45,686 nucleotides of DNA, taken from contig JAFWUX010000230.1 of the NCBI GenBank assembly GCA_017523995.1, positions 1 to 45,686 on the forward strand. The letters run 5' to 3'. The stretch is from Oscillospiraceae bacterium. Its GTDB lineage: Bacteria; Bacillota_A; Clostridia; Oscillospirales; Ruminococcaceae. A model generated the notes under the pieces. It was not told the origin of the DNA and ran no database searches. It was given only the letters and a program-made list of their open reading frames with translations. Position numbers and translations under genes: made by a program. This document shows positions 32,626 through 39,656 of this stretch, one piece after another; within the stretch, counting starts at the first letter, position 1, and every line of letters starts with the position of its first letter.

Positions 32626-33546
32626 TCACTTTTTCCAGCGCAGCAGATAGTGCTGCAGCTGATTGAACAGAAACGTCACCGCTATGACAACAATGCCGAT
32701 GACCAGCAGTCCGGTGATCGTGCGCGTATAGTCACCGAAATCGGAATAGTACTTGACGTAATAGCCCATGCCATCTCTTGCACCGATCATCTCGGCAGAG
32801 GTCAGCAGGATGAACGAGACGCTCAGTCCCTGATTGCAGCCGAGAAAAATCTGCGGCAGCGCGGCGGGCAGAATCACGGAGAACAGCATCTCCGGCTTGC
32901 GGACATTGAGCACCTTTGCCGAATCAATGATCCGCTGATCGACATGCATCACGCCGCTCATGGTGCCGGCGAATACCGGCCAGAAGGTCGCGAGAAAAAT
33001 CACGAACACCGAGACCGAGCGGAATGTCGGCAGCAGCGCGATACCGTAGGGAATATAAACAATCGGCGGGATCGAGCTGAAAAACTTGGAAATATAGGTC
33101 GCGGCGCCGCCGAGTCTTGCGTTCCAGCCGAGGAACAGCCCGAGCGGAATCGCGACAACTGCCGCAAGCAGAAAGCCCTGCAGCGTAATCCCGAGCGAAC
33201 TGCGGATATTGATCAGGATCTTTTCGCGATCCTCCGCAAACTGCGCCAGCACCTTGCCCGGCGCCGGAAACAGCACATCATTGAGTACATTGAACTTTGC
33301 CGTTGCCAGCGACCAAACCGTCAGCAGGACAAAAATGAATCCCGCGACATCGAGCAGAAGCGCAAGGCTCTCCGCTTTTTTGATGAGAAACGAGCCGATC
33401 AGTGCAACTGCCTCAAGCCCGATTGCAAATGCAATCAGTGCGCCGGTGTGAACATCCTTTGTTGAACGGTCCGGCAGAAGCTGCACGAGCAGCAGTATCA
33501 GAAAGAGCAGATGCGTCACGCGCAGAAAGCGCTTCTTCCATGTCAT
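32626..33546 (-). CDS. ABC transporter permease, SsuC/TauC/NrtB type
   Basis: 306 residues with about nine hydrophobic segments: three extra N-terminal ones (about 1-85), then a BPD_transp_1 domain (about 115-300). The cytoplasmic coupling loop with the EAA-like motif is seen around VLNVRKPEMLFSVILPAALPQIFLG. Length is a little above the family norm because of the N-terminal helices. Its start overlaps the ATPase stop by 4 nt. It forms the channel for the substrate delivered by the lipoprotein encoded at 34348. Confidence 0.9.
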   Translation of the reverse strand: MTWKKRFLRVTHLLFLILLLVQLLPDRSTKDVHTGALIAFAIGLEAVALIGSFLIKKAESLALLLDVAGFIFVLLTVWSLATAKFNVLNDVLFPAPGKVLAQFAEDREKILINIRSSLGITLQGFLLAAVVAIPLGLFLGWNARLGGAATYISKFFSSIPPIVYIPYGIALLPTFRSVSVFVIFLATFWPVFAGTMSGVMHVDQRIIDSAKVLNVRKPEMLFSVILPAALPQIFLGCNQGLSVSFILLTSAEMIGARDGMGYYVKYYSDFGDYTRTITGLLVIGIVVIAVTFLFNQLQHYLLRWKK

Positions 33547-34361
33547 ATGATGACCTCCTCGCCGCCGATGCGTTCTCCGACATCATGATAGAGCAGCGAG
33601 AGCAGACGGTTGCGGAACTTTCCGTATTCCTCCGTTTTCACGAGTTCATCGCGCTTTCTGGGCCGCGCGAACGGCACCGGAACAATCTCATTGACTGTTC
33701 CGGGGTGTGCCGTCAGCACGACGATTTTATCAGAGAGCAGAATCGCCTCGTCGATATCATGCGTCACAAAGACAACGGTCTTGCGTTTGGCAGGGCTGTC
33801 ACCCTCCCAGAGGGAGAGCAGCAGCTCCTGCAGATTCACTCTGTTTTTGGCGTCGATTGCGCTGAACGGTTCATCCATCAGCAGAATCTCCGTATCCATT
33901 GCAAGGGCACGGGCAATCGCGGCGCGCTGCTGCATGCCGCCGGAAAGCTGCGAGGGATATTTCTTCCCGAAGCCTTCCAGCCCGACCTTGCCTAAGAATT
34001 CATCGGCGATTTTCAGGCGCTCGCGGCGGTTGATATCATGCCGCACCTGCTTCAAACCGAATGCAATATTACTGCGCGTGGTCATCCACGGGAACAGCGA
34101 ATAATGCTGGAACACAACGCCGCGTTCCCTGCCGGTTCCGTGCAGCGCATGGCCGTCGATCTCGACACTGCCGTCCGCCGCTTGATAGATACCCTCCAGC
34201 ACACTGAGCAGCGTGGATTTTCCGCAGCCGCTCGCGCCAATCACGCTGACAAATTCGCCCGCGCCGACGCCGAATGATACATCATGCAGCGCATTGAAGC
34301 GTCTGCCCCGCTCCGTATAATCCACGGAGAGGTGTTTGATCTCGATTTTATTCGTAGACAT
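33543..34361 (-). CDS. ABC transporter ATPase, SsuB/TauB/NrtD type
   Basis: 272 residues. Walker A GASGCGKSTLL, Q-loop in VVFQHYSLFPWMTT, signature LSGGMQQRAAIARAL, Walker B ILLMDEPFSAID and H-loop VTHDIDEAILLSD are complete, so it should be active. The sulfonate/nitrate/taurine subfamily fits the partner genes. The start overlaps the lipoprotein gene's end by 14 nt and has AGGAG 7 nt upstream. Confidence 0.92.
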   Translation of the reverse strand: MSTNKIEIKHLSVDYTERGRRFNALHDVSFGVGAGEFVSVIGASGCGKSTLLSVLEGIYQAADGSVEIDGHALHGTGRERGVVFQHYSLFPWMTTRSNIAFGLKQVRHDINRRERLKIADEFLGKVGLEGFGKKYPSQLSGGMQQRAAIARALAMDTEILLMDEPFSAIDAKNRVNLQELLLSLWEGDSPAKRKTVVFVTHDIDEAILLSDKIVVLTAHPGTVNEIVPVPFARPRKRDELVKTEEYGKFRNRLLSLLYHDVGERIGGEEVII

Positions 34362-35583
34362 CGAAATGCTCCTGTAAACTCTTGTAGATCGCGCTGTCCG
34401 GATTCTTCGCGCTCACCGATGCGAGTGCCTCCTTGTAGATATCCGTATTGTACAGCGCATCAATATCATAATCCTCGGTATAGCCAAGCTCGACGATCGA
34501 ATCCTTGAGTGCCTTTGTGCCCTGCTTGTCAGGATCCGGATTGGATGCGCCGTAGCCGCCGTAAACCTCGGTGCGGATATAGTCCTCGTCAATGTCGATA
34601 TGTGCCTTGACATCCTTGATGGTGCCTTCCTCATTCTCCTGCGAGAACGCATATGCACGGATCAGCGCACGCTCAAACGCCTGATAGGTGTTCGGATACT
34701 GCGAGAGAGCGGCAGTCGGTGCAACCTGACGGCAGCACGGCTGATTCTCCAGCGCCGGCTCCTCGGAGCAGCGGTAGACAATCTTGTATCCCGAGCCCTC
34801 CGCAAGCGATGCATACGGCGAATAGACCGATGCTGCGTCAATCGTGTTGTTCTGCAGTGCGGTGTAGGCATCCTTCTGGCTGTCGAAGTAGACGATGTTA
34901 ACCTTATCTTCGCCCTCGCCGATCTCGATGCCTGCGTTTTTCAGCAGAATCTGCAGTTCCGCATCCTGCACACTGTTCTTGACCGATGCGACGTTTCTGC
35001 CCTTGAGAATGCTGATATCCCAAGATTCGAGCCCCTCGGTGTATTCCGGCTTGATGACATAGCCGTGACCGTTTGTCATCGCGCCGCCGAAGACGGAGAC
35101 GTCATGGCCCTGACTCTGGAAGGTCAGCGTCGGGACCGAGCCGATGAATGCGGCATCAAGCTTGCCGGATTCCAGTCCGTTGACGAGCTCGGATGCGCTG
35201 GAGAACTGCGTCAGTGTGACGTCCAGTCCCTCATCCTTGAAGTAGCCCTCCTCCGCGGCGACAAATGCCAGAAGATGCGCCGTAGAATTGAGATGACCGA
35301 GCTCAAAGGTTGTTTTCTCCGGTGCGGCATCCGCGGAGCCTTCCGCTTTGGATGCATCACCGTCCTTGCAGCAGTCATTTTGCTCTTTATCCTTGCAGCA
35401 GTCCGGCGTATCGGCGCCCTCGCAGCAATCCGGAACCTCAGAGGTTTCCGCTTCGGTTTCTGCAGCGGATGTTTCCTCTGCAACGGCATCCGGCGCCGCG
35501 GTCTGTTCGGTATTGAATGCGCCGCAGCCTGTCAGCATCGAAAGTGCCGCAAAGACGGCAGCCAGTTTGATCTTGTTATTCAT
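34348..35583 (-). CDS. ABC substrate-binding lipoprotein (SsuA/NMT1 type) with Cys-Cys repeats
   Basis: 411 residues. Signal peptide with lipobox LTGC (Cys20). Between the anchor and the binding domain (about 90-410) lies an acidic segment with three 9-residue repeats, each starting D-C-C: Cys pairs at 53/54, 62/63 and 71/72. A fourth pair, QPCCRQ near residue 280, is in the binding domain and is seen in some relatives. The domain begins TFELGHLNSTAHLLAFVAAEEGYF and has GKLDAAFIGSVPTL. Sulfonates, taurine or another organosulfur compound are the likely ligands, judged by the adjacent cysteine operon and by the cysteine leader ORF, not by residues. The Cys repeats could bind metal or thiols. 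Confidence 0.85.
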   Translation of the reverse strand: MNNKIKLAAVFAALSMLTGCGAFNTEQTAAPDAVAEETSAAETEAETSEVPDCCEGADTPDCCKDKEQNDCCKDGDASKAEGSADAAPEKTTFELGHLNSTAHLLAFVAAEEGYFKDEGLDVTLTQFSSASELVNGLESGKLDAAFIGSVPTLTFQSQGHDVSVFGGAMTNGHGYVIKPEYTEGLESWDISILKGRNVASVKNSVQDAELQILLKNAGIEIGEGEDKVNIVYFDSQKDAYTALQNNTIDAASVYSPYASLAEGSGYKIVYRCSEEPALENQPCCRQVAPTAALSQYPNTYQAFERALIRAYAFSQENEEGTIKDVKAHIDIDEDYIRTEVYGGYGASNPDPDKQGTKALKDSIVELGYTEDYDIDALYNTDIYKEALASVSAKNPDSAIYKSLQEHFDVYE

Positions 35584-35592
35584 ATTCTTTCT

Positions 35593-35673
35593 TCCCTTTC
35601 GTTCTTTCAGATGATTGCATTATAAATCGGATGCAGCTTTGCAACATCGCATTCGCTCTGAAAACGAAAGAGA
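35593..35673 (-). promoter_or_regulatory. Predicted anti-Shine-Dalgarno pairing in the transporter leader
   Basis: On the minus strand TCTCTTTCGTT (35663-35673, inside leader codons 7-10) can pair over 11 positions, one G-U, with AACGAAAGGGA (35593-35603), which contains the ribosome-binding purines of the lipoprotein gene. Translation of the leader ORF would break this helix. Confidence 0.5.
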
Positions 35674-35691
35674 TCTTGAAATCGGTTTCAT
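35620..35691 (-). CDS. Cys-Cys leader peptide (23 codons) ahead of the transporter operon
   Basis: ATG 35691 is 9 nt after GGGAG. The peptide begins MKPISRSLSFSERMRCC and ends at TAA 37 nt before the lipoprotein start. Cys codons TGT TGC are codons 16-17. No intrinsic terminator follows; instead the early codons can mask the next gene's ribosome site. A stalled or queued ribosome near the Cys codons should keep that site open when cysteinyl-tRNA is scarce. This is inferred; the ORF could be chance, but two such ORFs before two sulfur operons argue against that. Confidence 0.65.
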   Translation of the reverse strand: MKPISRSLSFSERMRCCKAASDL

Positions 35692-35722
35692 CGGTATTCA
35701 CTCCCTGTTTGTTTCTGTCCAT

Positions 35723-35751
35723 ATCATACCATACCGATATGAATTTGTCCA
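35723..35751 (-). promoter_or_regulatory. Transporter operon promoter with shared TATTGGACAAA element
   Basis: TGGACA (35746-35751), 17-bp spacer, TGG-TATGAT (-10 at 35723-35728). TATTGGACAAA covers 35744-35754, matching the paaK and porG promoters. Confidence 0.72.
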
Positions 35752-35901
35752 ATACAGAAAGATGATTGTGTCCGATAGGTAAATTTTATAAGCCCGCCGC
35801 GCAGTGCCGACAGTCGTTATTCTATAGCCGCCCAAGCACCATTCTACTTTTCGGCGCGATGGGCTGAAAAGATTTCATACTCGGTAAAAAGGAGAACCGA
35901 A

Positions 35902-36054
35902 TCATAAAAGAGTCTTTGGCGGATATGGGAATGGTTCCCGGACAGCTATAGAAAATGGATGCAGGGAGAGAGCGGATGCGGGAATTTCAGCCGGAAATCG
36001 ACCGGCTTGCCGCAGGTTCGCTTTGCTCGGTCTGGCTCTTGCTCCGTTCGGCAT
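35902..36054 (-). CDS. Possible small basic protein (50 residues)
   Basis: ATG 36054 has AAAGGAG 6 nt upstream and the frame runs 50 codons to TGA. It begins MPNGARARPSKANLRQAGRF, is Arg/Pro-rich, and has no recognisable domain. The ribosome site is good but codon use is unconvincing, and no clear promoter precedes it. It lies in a 670-bp stretch (35.58-36.26 kb) otherwise holding only the transporter leader and three terminator-like hairpins. It may be a relic of inserted DNA. Confidence 0.3.
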   Translation of the reverse strand: MPNGARARPSKANLRQAGRFPAEIPASALSLHPFSIAVREPFPYPPKTLL

Positions 36055-36082
36055 GGCGTTCTCCTTTCTCAGGACATGAAAA

Positions 36083-36110
36083 AAGCACCCTTTGCAGAGT
36101 GCTTGGTTTT
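36083..36110 (-). terminator. Terminator-like hairpin
   Basis: AAGCACCCT (36083-36091) pairs with AGAGTGCTT (36096-36104) with one mismatch. On the minus strand the stem runs into TTTTTTC. It may back up the terminator at 36218-36250; a weaker AAAGCC/GGCTTT hairpin (36177-36198) lies between them. Confidence 0.55.
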
Positions 36111-36217
36111 ATATTAGCTTGACGAAAGTTATACGCAAGTTGGATTTTCGCGTGTTTGCGCGGATTGTGTAAATCTAAAGCCGATTCTGAAAGGCTTTTG
36201 CAAGTTAGATGGGCATG

Positions 36218-36250
36218 AGAAAACCGCCTTGATTACTCAGGGCGGTTTTA
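36218..36250 (-). terminator. Terminator after the small MuF-partner gene
   Basis: AAAACCGCC (36220-36228) and GGCGGTTTT (36241-36249) form a 9-bp stem whose 3' arm on either strand ends in TTTT. It lies 10 nt past the stop of the 65-residue gene. Confidence 0.75.
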
Positions 36251-36259
36251 ACTATAAAA

Positions 36260-36457
36260 TTAAATCAGATCATGGTAAATGCCGAATTTATTTTTCTCCT
36301 CTTTTGAAAGTTCTTCATACAGTTTGTTATGCTCTTTCAAATAAGCAGCTAATTCAGCATATCTCACGTTACTTTGAGGTAAAGGAGCGGTATCTTTGTT
36401 GCCTACATATATGCCGTGAAATCCAGAACACATAGGATCGGGGATGACTTCTTTCAT
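36260..36457 (-). CDS. Small partner of the MuF/GNAT-like fragment (possible immunity or accessory protein)
   Basis: 65 residues from ATG 36457, with AAAGGAGG 7 nt upstream inside the end of the preceding frame, whose stop TAG is one base away. The two are translationally coupled. Sequence MKEVIPDPMCSGFHGIYVG continues into a helical, charged C-terminus (ELAAYLKEHNKLYEELSKEEKN). I do not recognise the family. Coupling directly behind a polymorphic-toxin-like C-terminus suggests an immunity or regulatory partner; that is inference. Confidence 0.55.
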   Translation of the reverse strand: MKEVIPDPMCSGFHGIYVGNKDTAPLPQSNVRYAELAAYLKEHNKLYEELSKEEKNKFGIYHDLI

Positions 36458-36458
36458 T

Positions 36459-37196
36459 CTACCGCCTCCTTTCATAATTGTAAATATCTACGACCCTTTG
36501 CGCAGCTTCATCCGCAATCATGAACTGAAATGGATGCTCAATCGGAATGTGGACCGCACCGAACTCTTTGATATAATGCGCCAAGACCTCTTTGTTAACT
36601 GCAAAACCGTAGACACAGCCACCTGTTCCGGCATTTACTGATTCTTCAATCGCTGCTGCAAATAAGTGACCGCCGACACCTATATACTTTTGTGTTCCGC
36701 CGGTTAGGTCTTTGTTATTGTGCGGTGCGGTCGAAGCAAAGGACATGTAAACGCCTTGGGAATCTCTGCGCAGTGAAATAAGCCCTTGCGGGTAGGTGTC
36801 ATCTTTAAGAAAAACGCCAAGAGTGTATTCGTTTTTAGGCCGATCTTTCCAATCAATGCCCCATCCATCTGCTTCTGAAAACTCTTTCAGTCTACTGTGC
36901 GGAATCTTAGAAACCTCTGTAGGAAGTATCTCTCCTGTTTTTGCATCCTTCAAACATGGTACGAACTCATCAACCTTTATATTGATTTTACCACTTCCAG
37001 CAGGCTTTGTCAAGCCATGTTCTGCCTGCAATCTTTCCGCCTGCTCCTTCGTCAGCACAACCGGCTCACCGGCACCGGCGCCCGGTTCCGGCGCTTCCTC
37101 GTACAGATATTTACCGGCGAATTCCTTGCACCATGCACAGCAGCCGTTCACAGCCACTCTGTGTGGTGCAGATTTCTTTTCACAAGGTTCAGGAAA
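36459..37196 (-). pseudogene. C-terminal remnant of a phage MuF-type head protein fused to a GNAT-like domain
   Basis: The open frame runs from just inside an in-frame TGA at 37197-37199 to TAG at 36459. There is no ATG start; GTG at 37157 lacks a ribosome site. The first visible part (VAVNGCCAWCKEFAGKYLY) matches the zinc-knuckle-like CCxWC motif near the end of phage minor head (MuF/SPP1 gp7) proteins. A linker of about 40 residues and a domain with YIGVGGHLFAAAIEESVNAG, resembling the acetyl-CoA loop and helix of GNAT proteins, follow. MuF proteins of temperate phages are known carriers of polymorphic toxin domains. No other phage genes surround it, so it is a stranded fragment whose downstream module and partner gene stayed intact. 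Confidence 0.6.
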
Positions 37197-37201
37197 TCAC
37201 A

Positions 37202-37230
37202 TTGAAAAACTATCGCAATTATGCTATACT
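37202..37230 (+). promoter_or_regulatory. Orphan promoter-like sequence
   Basis: TTGAAA (37202-37207), 17-bp spacer, TGC-TATACT (37225-37230). No gene follows within 240 bp on the plus strand. The stretch 37197-37476 has nothing else I can support; it is AT-rich with stops in all frames. Confidence 0.35.
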
Positions 37231-37476
37231 GAAACCAAAGAAAAAAATTTTCTTTCTAAGTGTAGCGTTTTTCTATAAATCTTGTTCTTATGTATGAAGG
37301 CGAACACGAAGGGCGATGATTGCCATAGACAACAAAAGAATTCATTTTTCTCTTCCCGTTAATAGGAATCCAATAGAGCTTAATTCATTCAGATTTATGA
37401 TGCTTATTTATTGAATAACCGGATATTCAACTGAAAAAGCTCAATATGCAGCCTCCCTTCTATTTTCAAAAATGTA

Positions 37477-37505
37477 TTGAAATCGTGATTATAATGTGAT
37501 ACAAT
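37477..37505 (+). promoter_or_regulatory. Promoter of the LRR-dockerin gene
   Basis: TTGAAA (37477-37482), 17-bp spacer, TACAAT (37500-37505); the gene starts 63 nt further with AAAGGAGG before its ATG. Confidence 0.7.
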
Positions 37506-37567
37506 ATAGGAATAGAACATGAAAGACAGTCTTGCCAAAGCATACTGAAATCCAAAGGAGGAGTCTC

Positions 37568-39205
37568 ATGAATAAGCGCATTCTTACTGCACTCGCAGCA
37601 CTCACCATGCTTTGCGGTGCGATAGCCGCCTGTGCACAACCCGCTGCGGCGATTGAAGCTGGACTTATGACCGAATACAACCAACAGCGAGCCATGGAAG
37701 CTGCAAATGCCTTTCCAGATCCGGACGCTGCCTACCGTACTGTAACCGAGGGCATTTTTCAGTTCCATGTTTATGAGGATTACGCCGTGCTTTCAAAATG
37801 CACCGACCGTGATATCGTCGCTGCTGAAATCCCTGCAGAGGTCAGTGGTGTGCCGGTGCGCGGTACAGTGGAAACCCCTTTCGGCTTCTGTCGTAATCTC
37901 ACAAGCATTACTCTGCCAGATTGTTTTGACCATATCTCATGGTATGACCTAATCTGTACAACAAGTGTGCTCCAGAACAGGACATCCTCCGGCAGTGTGA
38001 ACACCTCGCTCACGCCGTTGACCCCCTTGCCCGGACGCGAAAGCAATAGTGAGCAGCCCGTTCCGTCGGTTACAGAGGTATGCGTCTCTGCGCAAAATCC
38101 CTACTATGCCTCATTCGACGGACTCATCTACACGAAGGATATGAAAACGCTGATTGGCTGTCCGCCCGCTTGCGGCATCACGGATCTTTCGATTCCTGCC
38201 GAAACGGAATCTATCGGTGATTTTGCCTTTGCTGCGTGTATGACGTTGGAGACTGCGATCATTCCGGAGACCGTGCAGCATGTCCACAATGCTGCATTTG
38301 CAGCATGTCCTGTGCTGCGAGAGGCGGAGTTTCCCGAGCAGGTAACTATGGTTGGCGGTGATACTTTCTTCGGTTGCACCGCACTTGAAACAGTACGCTT
38401 TCGCGGTACAGTTGATACCATCGGCTATGGTTCCTTCTCCGGCTGCACTGCACTGACCGATTTTGAAATTCCAGAGACAGTGACGGCAATTGGCAGCAGT
38501 GCCTTTGAGAACGCCGGGTGCATCGAGAATATCGGCGGCGTGCAGTATGTCGGAAACTGGGTCGTTGGCAGCGATGAGAATGTGCAGACAGCGATTCTTC
38601 GCACGGGCACAGTCGGCATCGCAGAATTGGCATTCTTTGTCCAGAAGAATTTACGCGTACTCGATGTTCCGGAAACAGTGCAGCATATCGGCACTCTCTG
38701 CGTTGCAGGCATCAGTTCCTGCGCGACATCGGTGCTGCGGCATCGCGGTCATTTTATCGGTGAGCGTACTTTCTCCGCTGCACGCGCGACGAGCGATATT
38801 TTCATTTATGATCCAGATTGCGAGATTTTCGACAATGAGAAAACCATTCCCGCTACCTATCGCTTCATTCCGCCGGTCGATGAGTCGGACGAGTTGATTA
38901 TCGGTGAGCAGAATTATGAGGAAGCAGATCTCGTCATTCATGGTTATGTCGGATCAACAGCTGAAGCATACGCAAAGAAATACGGACGGAAATTTCTTGC
39001 GTTGCCTGTTGAGCTGCCTGCCGGTGATGTGAACAGCAACGGAGAGGTCAGTATTGCCGATGCGGTATTATTGCAAAAATGGCTGCTCAGCGAAGGCTAT
39101 GCGGACATCCCCAACTGGCAGACTGCGGATCTCAACGGTGATGGCATACTGAGCGCAGCCGATCTAACTATTCTAAAGCGAAAGCTGCTGAGCGAAGATG
39201 TTTGA
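37568..39205 (+). CDS. Secreted BspA-type LRR protein with C-terminal dockerin
   Basis: 545 residues from ATG 37568 (AAAGGAGG 6-8 nt upstream). Signal peptide (about 1-29, MNKRILTALAALTMLCGAIA). LRR_5 repeats (about 55-470), for example ETVTAIGSSAFENAG and FEGCTAL-like turns. C-terminal dockerin (about 485-545) with calcium loops GDVNSNGEVSIADAVLLQKW and ADLNGDGILSAADLTILKRK. Unlike the 762-residue relative at 20098, no peptidase domain is present. It is expected to attach to a cohesin and bind proteins or glycans; its ligand is unknown. It is monocistronic. Confidence 0.85.
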   Translation: MNKRILTALAALTMLCGAIAACAQPAAAIEAGLMTEYNQQRAMEAANAFPDPDAAYRTVTEGIFQFHVYEDYAVLSKCTDRDIVAAEIPAEVSGVPVRGTVETPFGFCRNLTSITLPDCFDHISWYDLICTTSVLQNRTSSGSVNTSLTPLTPLPGRESNSEQPVPSVTEVCVSAQNPYYASFDGLIYTKDMKTLIGCPPACGITDLSIPAETESIGDFAFAACMTLETAIIPETVQHVHNAAFAACPVLREAEFPEQVTMVGGDTFFGCTALETVRFRGTVDTIGYGSFSGCTALTDFEIPETVTAIGSSAFENAGCIENIGGVQYVGNWVVGSDENVQTAILRTGTVGIAELAFFVQKNLRVLDVPETVQHIGTLCVAGISSCATSVLRHRGHFIGERTFSAARATSDIFIYDPDCEIFDNEKTIPATYRFIPPVDESDELIIGEQNYEEADLVIHGYVGSTAEAYAKKYGRKFLALPVELPAGDVNSNGEVSIADAVLLQKWLLSEGYADIPNWQTADLNGDGILSAADLTILKRKLLSEDV

Positions 39206-39217
39206 ATCATGTAAGAA

Positions 39218-39289
39218 ATGAATCATGACAACAACATCTCCGGAGATGATGTGATCGCAATTCTCCGCATGATCGCAAAGCCCGATTGA
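39218..39289 (+). pseudogene. Dockerin relic
   Basis: A 23-codon frame reads MNHDNNISGDDVIAILRMIAK then stops. DNNISGDDVIAILRMIA looks like a second dockerin calcium-loop plus helix. It has no signal, no first repeat and lies 12 nt after the LRR-dockerin stop, in another frame. It is most simply the tail of a deleted dockerin gene, or of a longer ancestor of the LRR gene. Confidence 0.5.
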
Positions 39290-39306
39290 TCCTGAAAAAA
39301 GATGAA

Positions 39307-39350
39307 CAGCCGCCGGTGTGCTATGCGAAAAACACATCGGCGGCTGCTTC
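39307..39350 (+). terminator. Hairpin terminator after the LRR-dockerin gene
   Basis: CAGCCGCCG (39307-39315) pairs with CGGCGGCTG (39338-39346), extended inward by GTGT/ACAC, followed by CTTCTGTCT. The U-tract is poor, so efficiency is uncertain. Confidence 0.55.
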
Positions 39351-39444
39351 TGTCTGCATATTGACAAACTGACTTTTTCGTGAACTGTTCGGAGTGAAAG
39401 GCACTTCAAAATACAGAAATAATCTGCAAAATTTAAGATAATAA

Positions 39445-39484
39445 AAATGCCGTGTTCACGCGATTTTGCATAAACACGGCATTT
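39445..39484 (-). terminator. Terminator on the minus strand next to a tRNA-end-like sequence
   Basis: AAATGCCGTGTT (39445-39456) and AACACGGCATTT (39473-39484) form a perfect 12-bp stem; on the minus strand it runs into TTATTATC after ATTT. It would end transcripts coming from the integrase side or once ended a tRNA gene. Confidence 0.75.
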
Positions 39485-39489
39485 CCTCA

Positions 39490-39513
39490 GCGGGTGGGTA
39501 GAGGGATTCGAAA
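39490..39513 (-). other. Possible attachment site: tRNA 3-prime-end-like sequence
   Basis: Minus strand reads TTCGAATCCCTCTACCCACC, which looks like a T-loop, the 3' T-stem arm (CCCTC) and an acceptor-stem end, directly followed by a terminator. The 5' T-stem partner (GAGGG) is replaced by TTTT. This is what remains at the far side when an element integrates into a tRNA 3' end. The integrase gene begins its 3' end 125 bp away. No second copy or intact tRNA was found to 45.7 kb. Confidence 0.35.
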
Positions 39514-39617
39514 AAAGGTCCATCTACCATTATCATCCTATTTGCGTTGTTTTTGAGCATCCGACATTGCTCCGTGTGCACTGCACATGGAATCAAAACA
39601 GGTCAATCCTGATAATC

Positions 39618-39656
39618 AATGGGATAGAGGGTGAATTACACCCTCAGTATCCCATT
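39618..39656 (-). other. Large hairpin over the integrase stop codon
   Basis: AATGGGATA-GAGGGTG (39618-39633) pairs with CACCCTC-AG-TATCCCATT (39639-39656): 16 bp with a 2-nt bulge and 5-nt loop. No U-tract. It could stabilise the integrase mRNA or be a recombination arm site. Confidence 0.5.
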
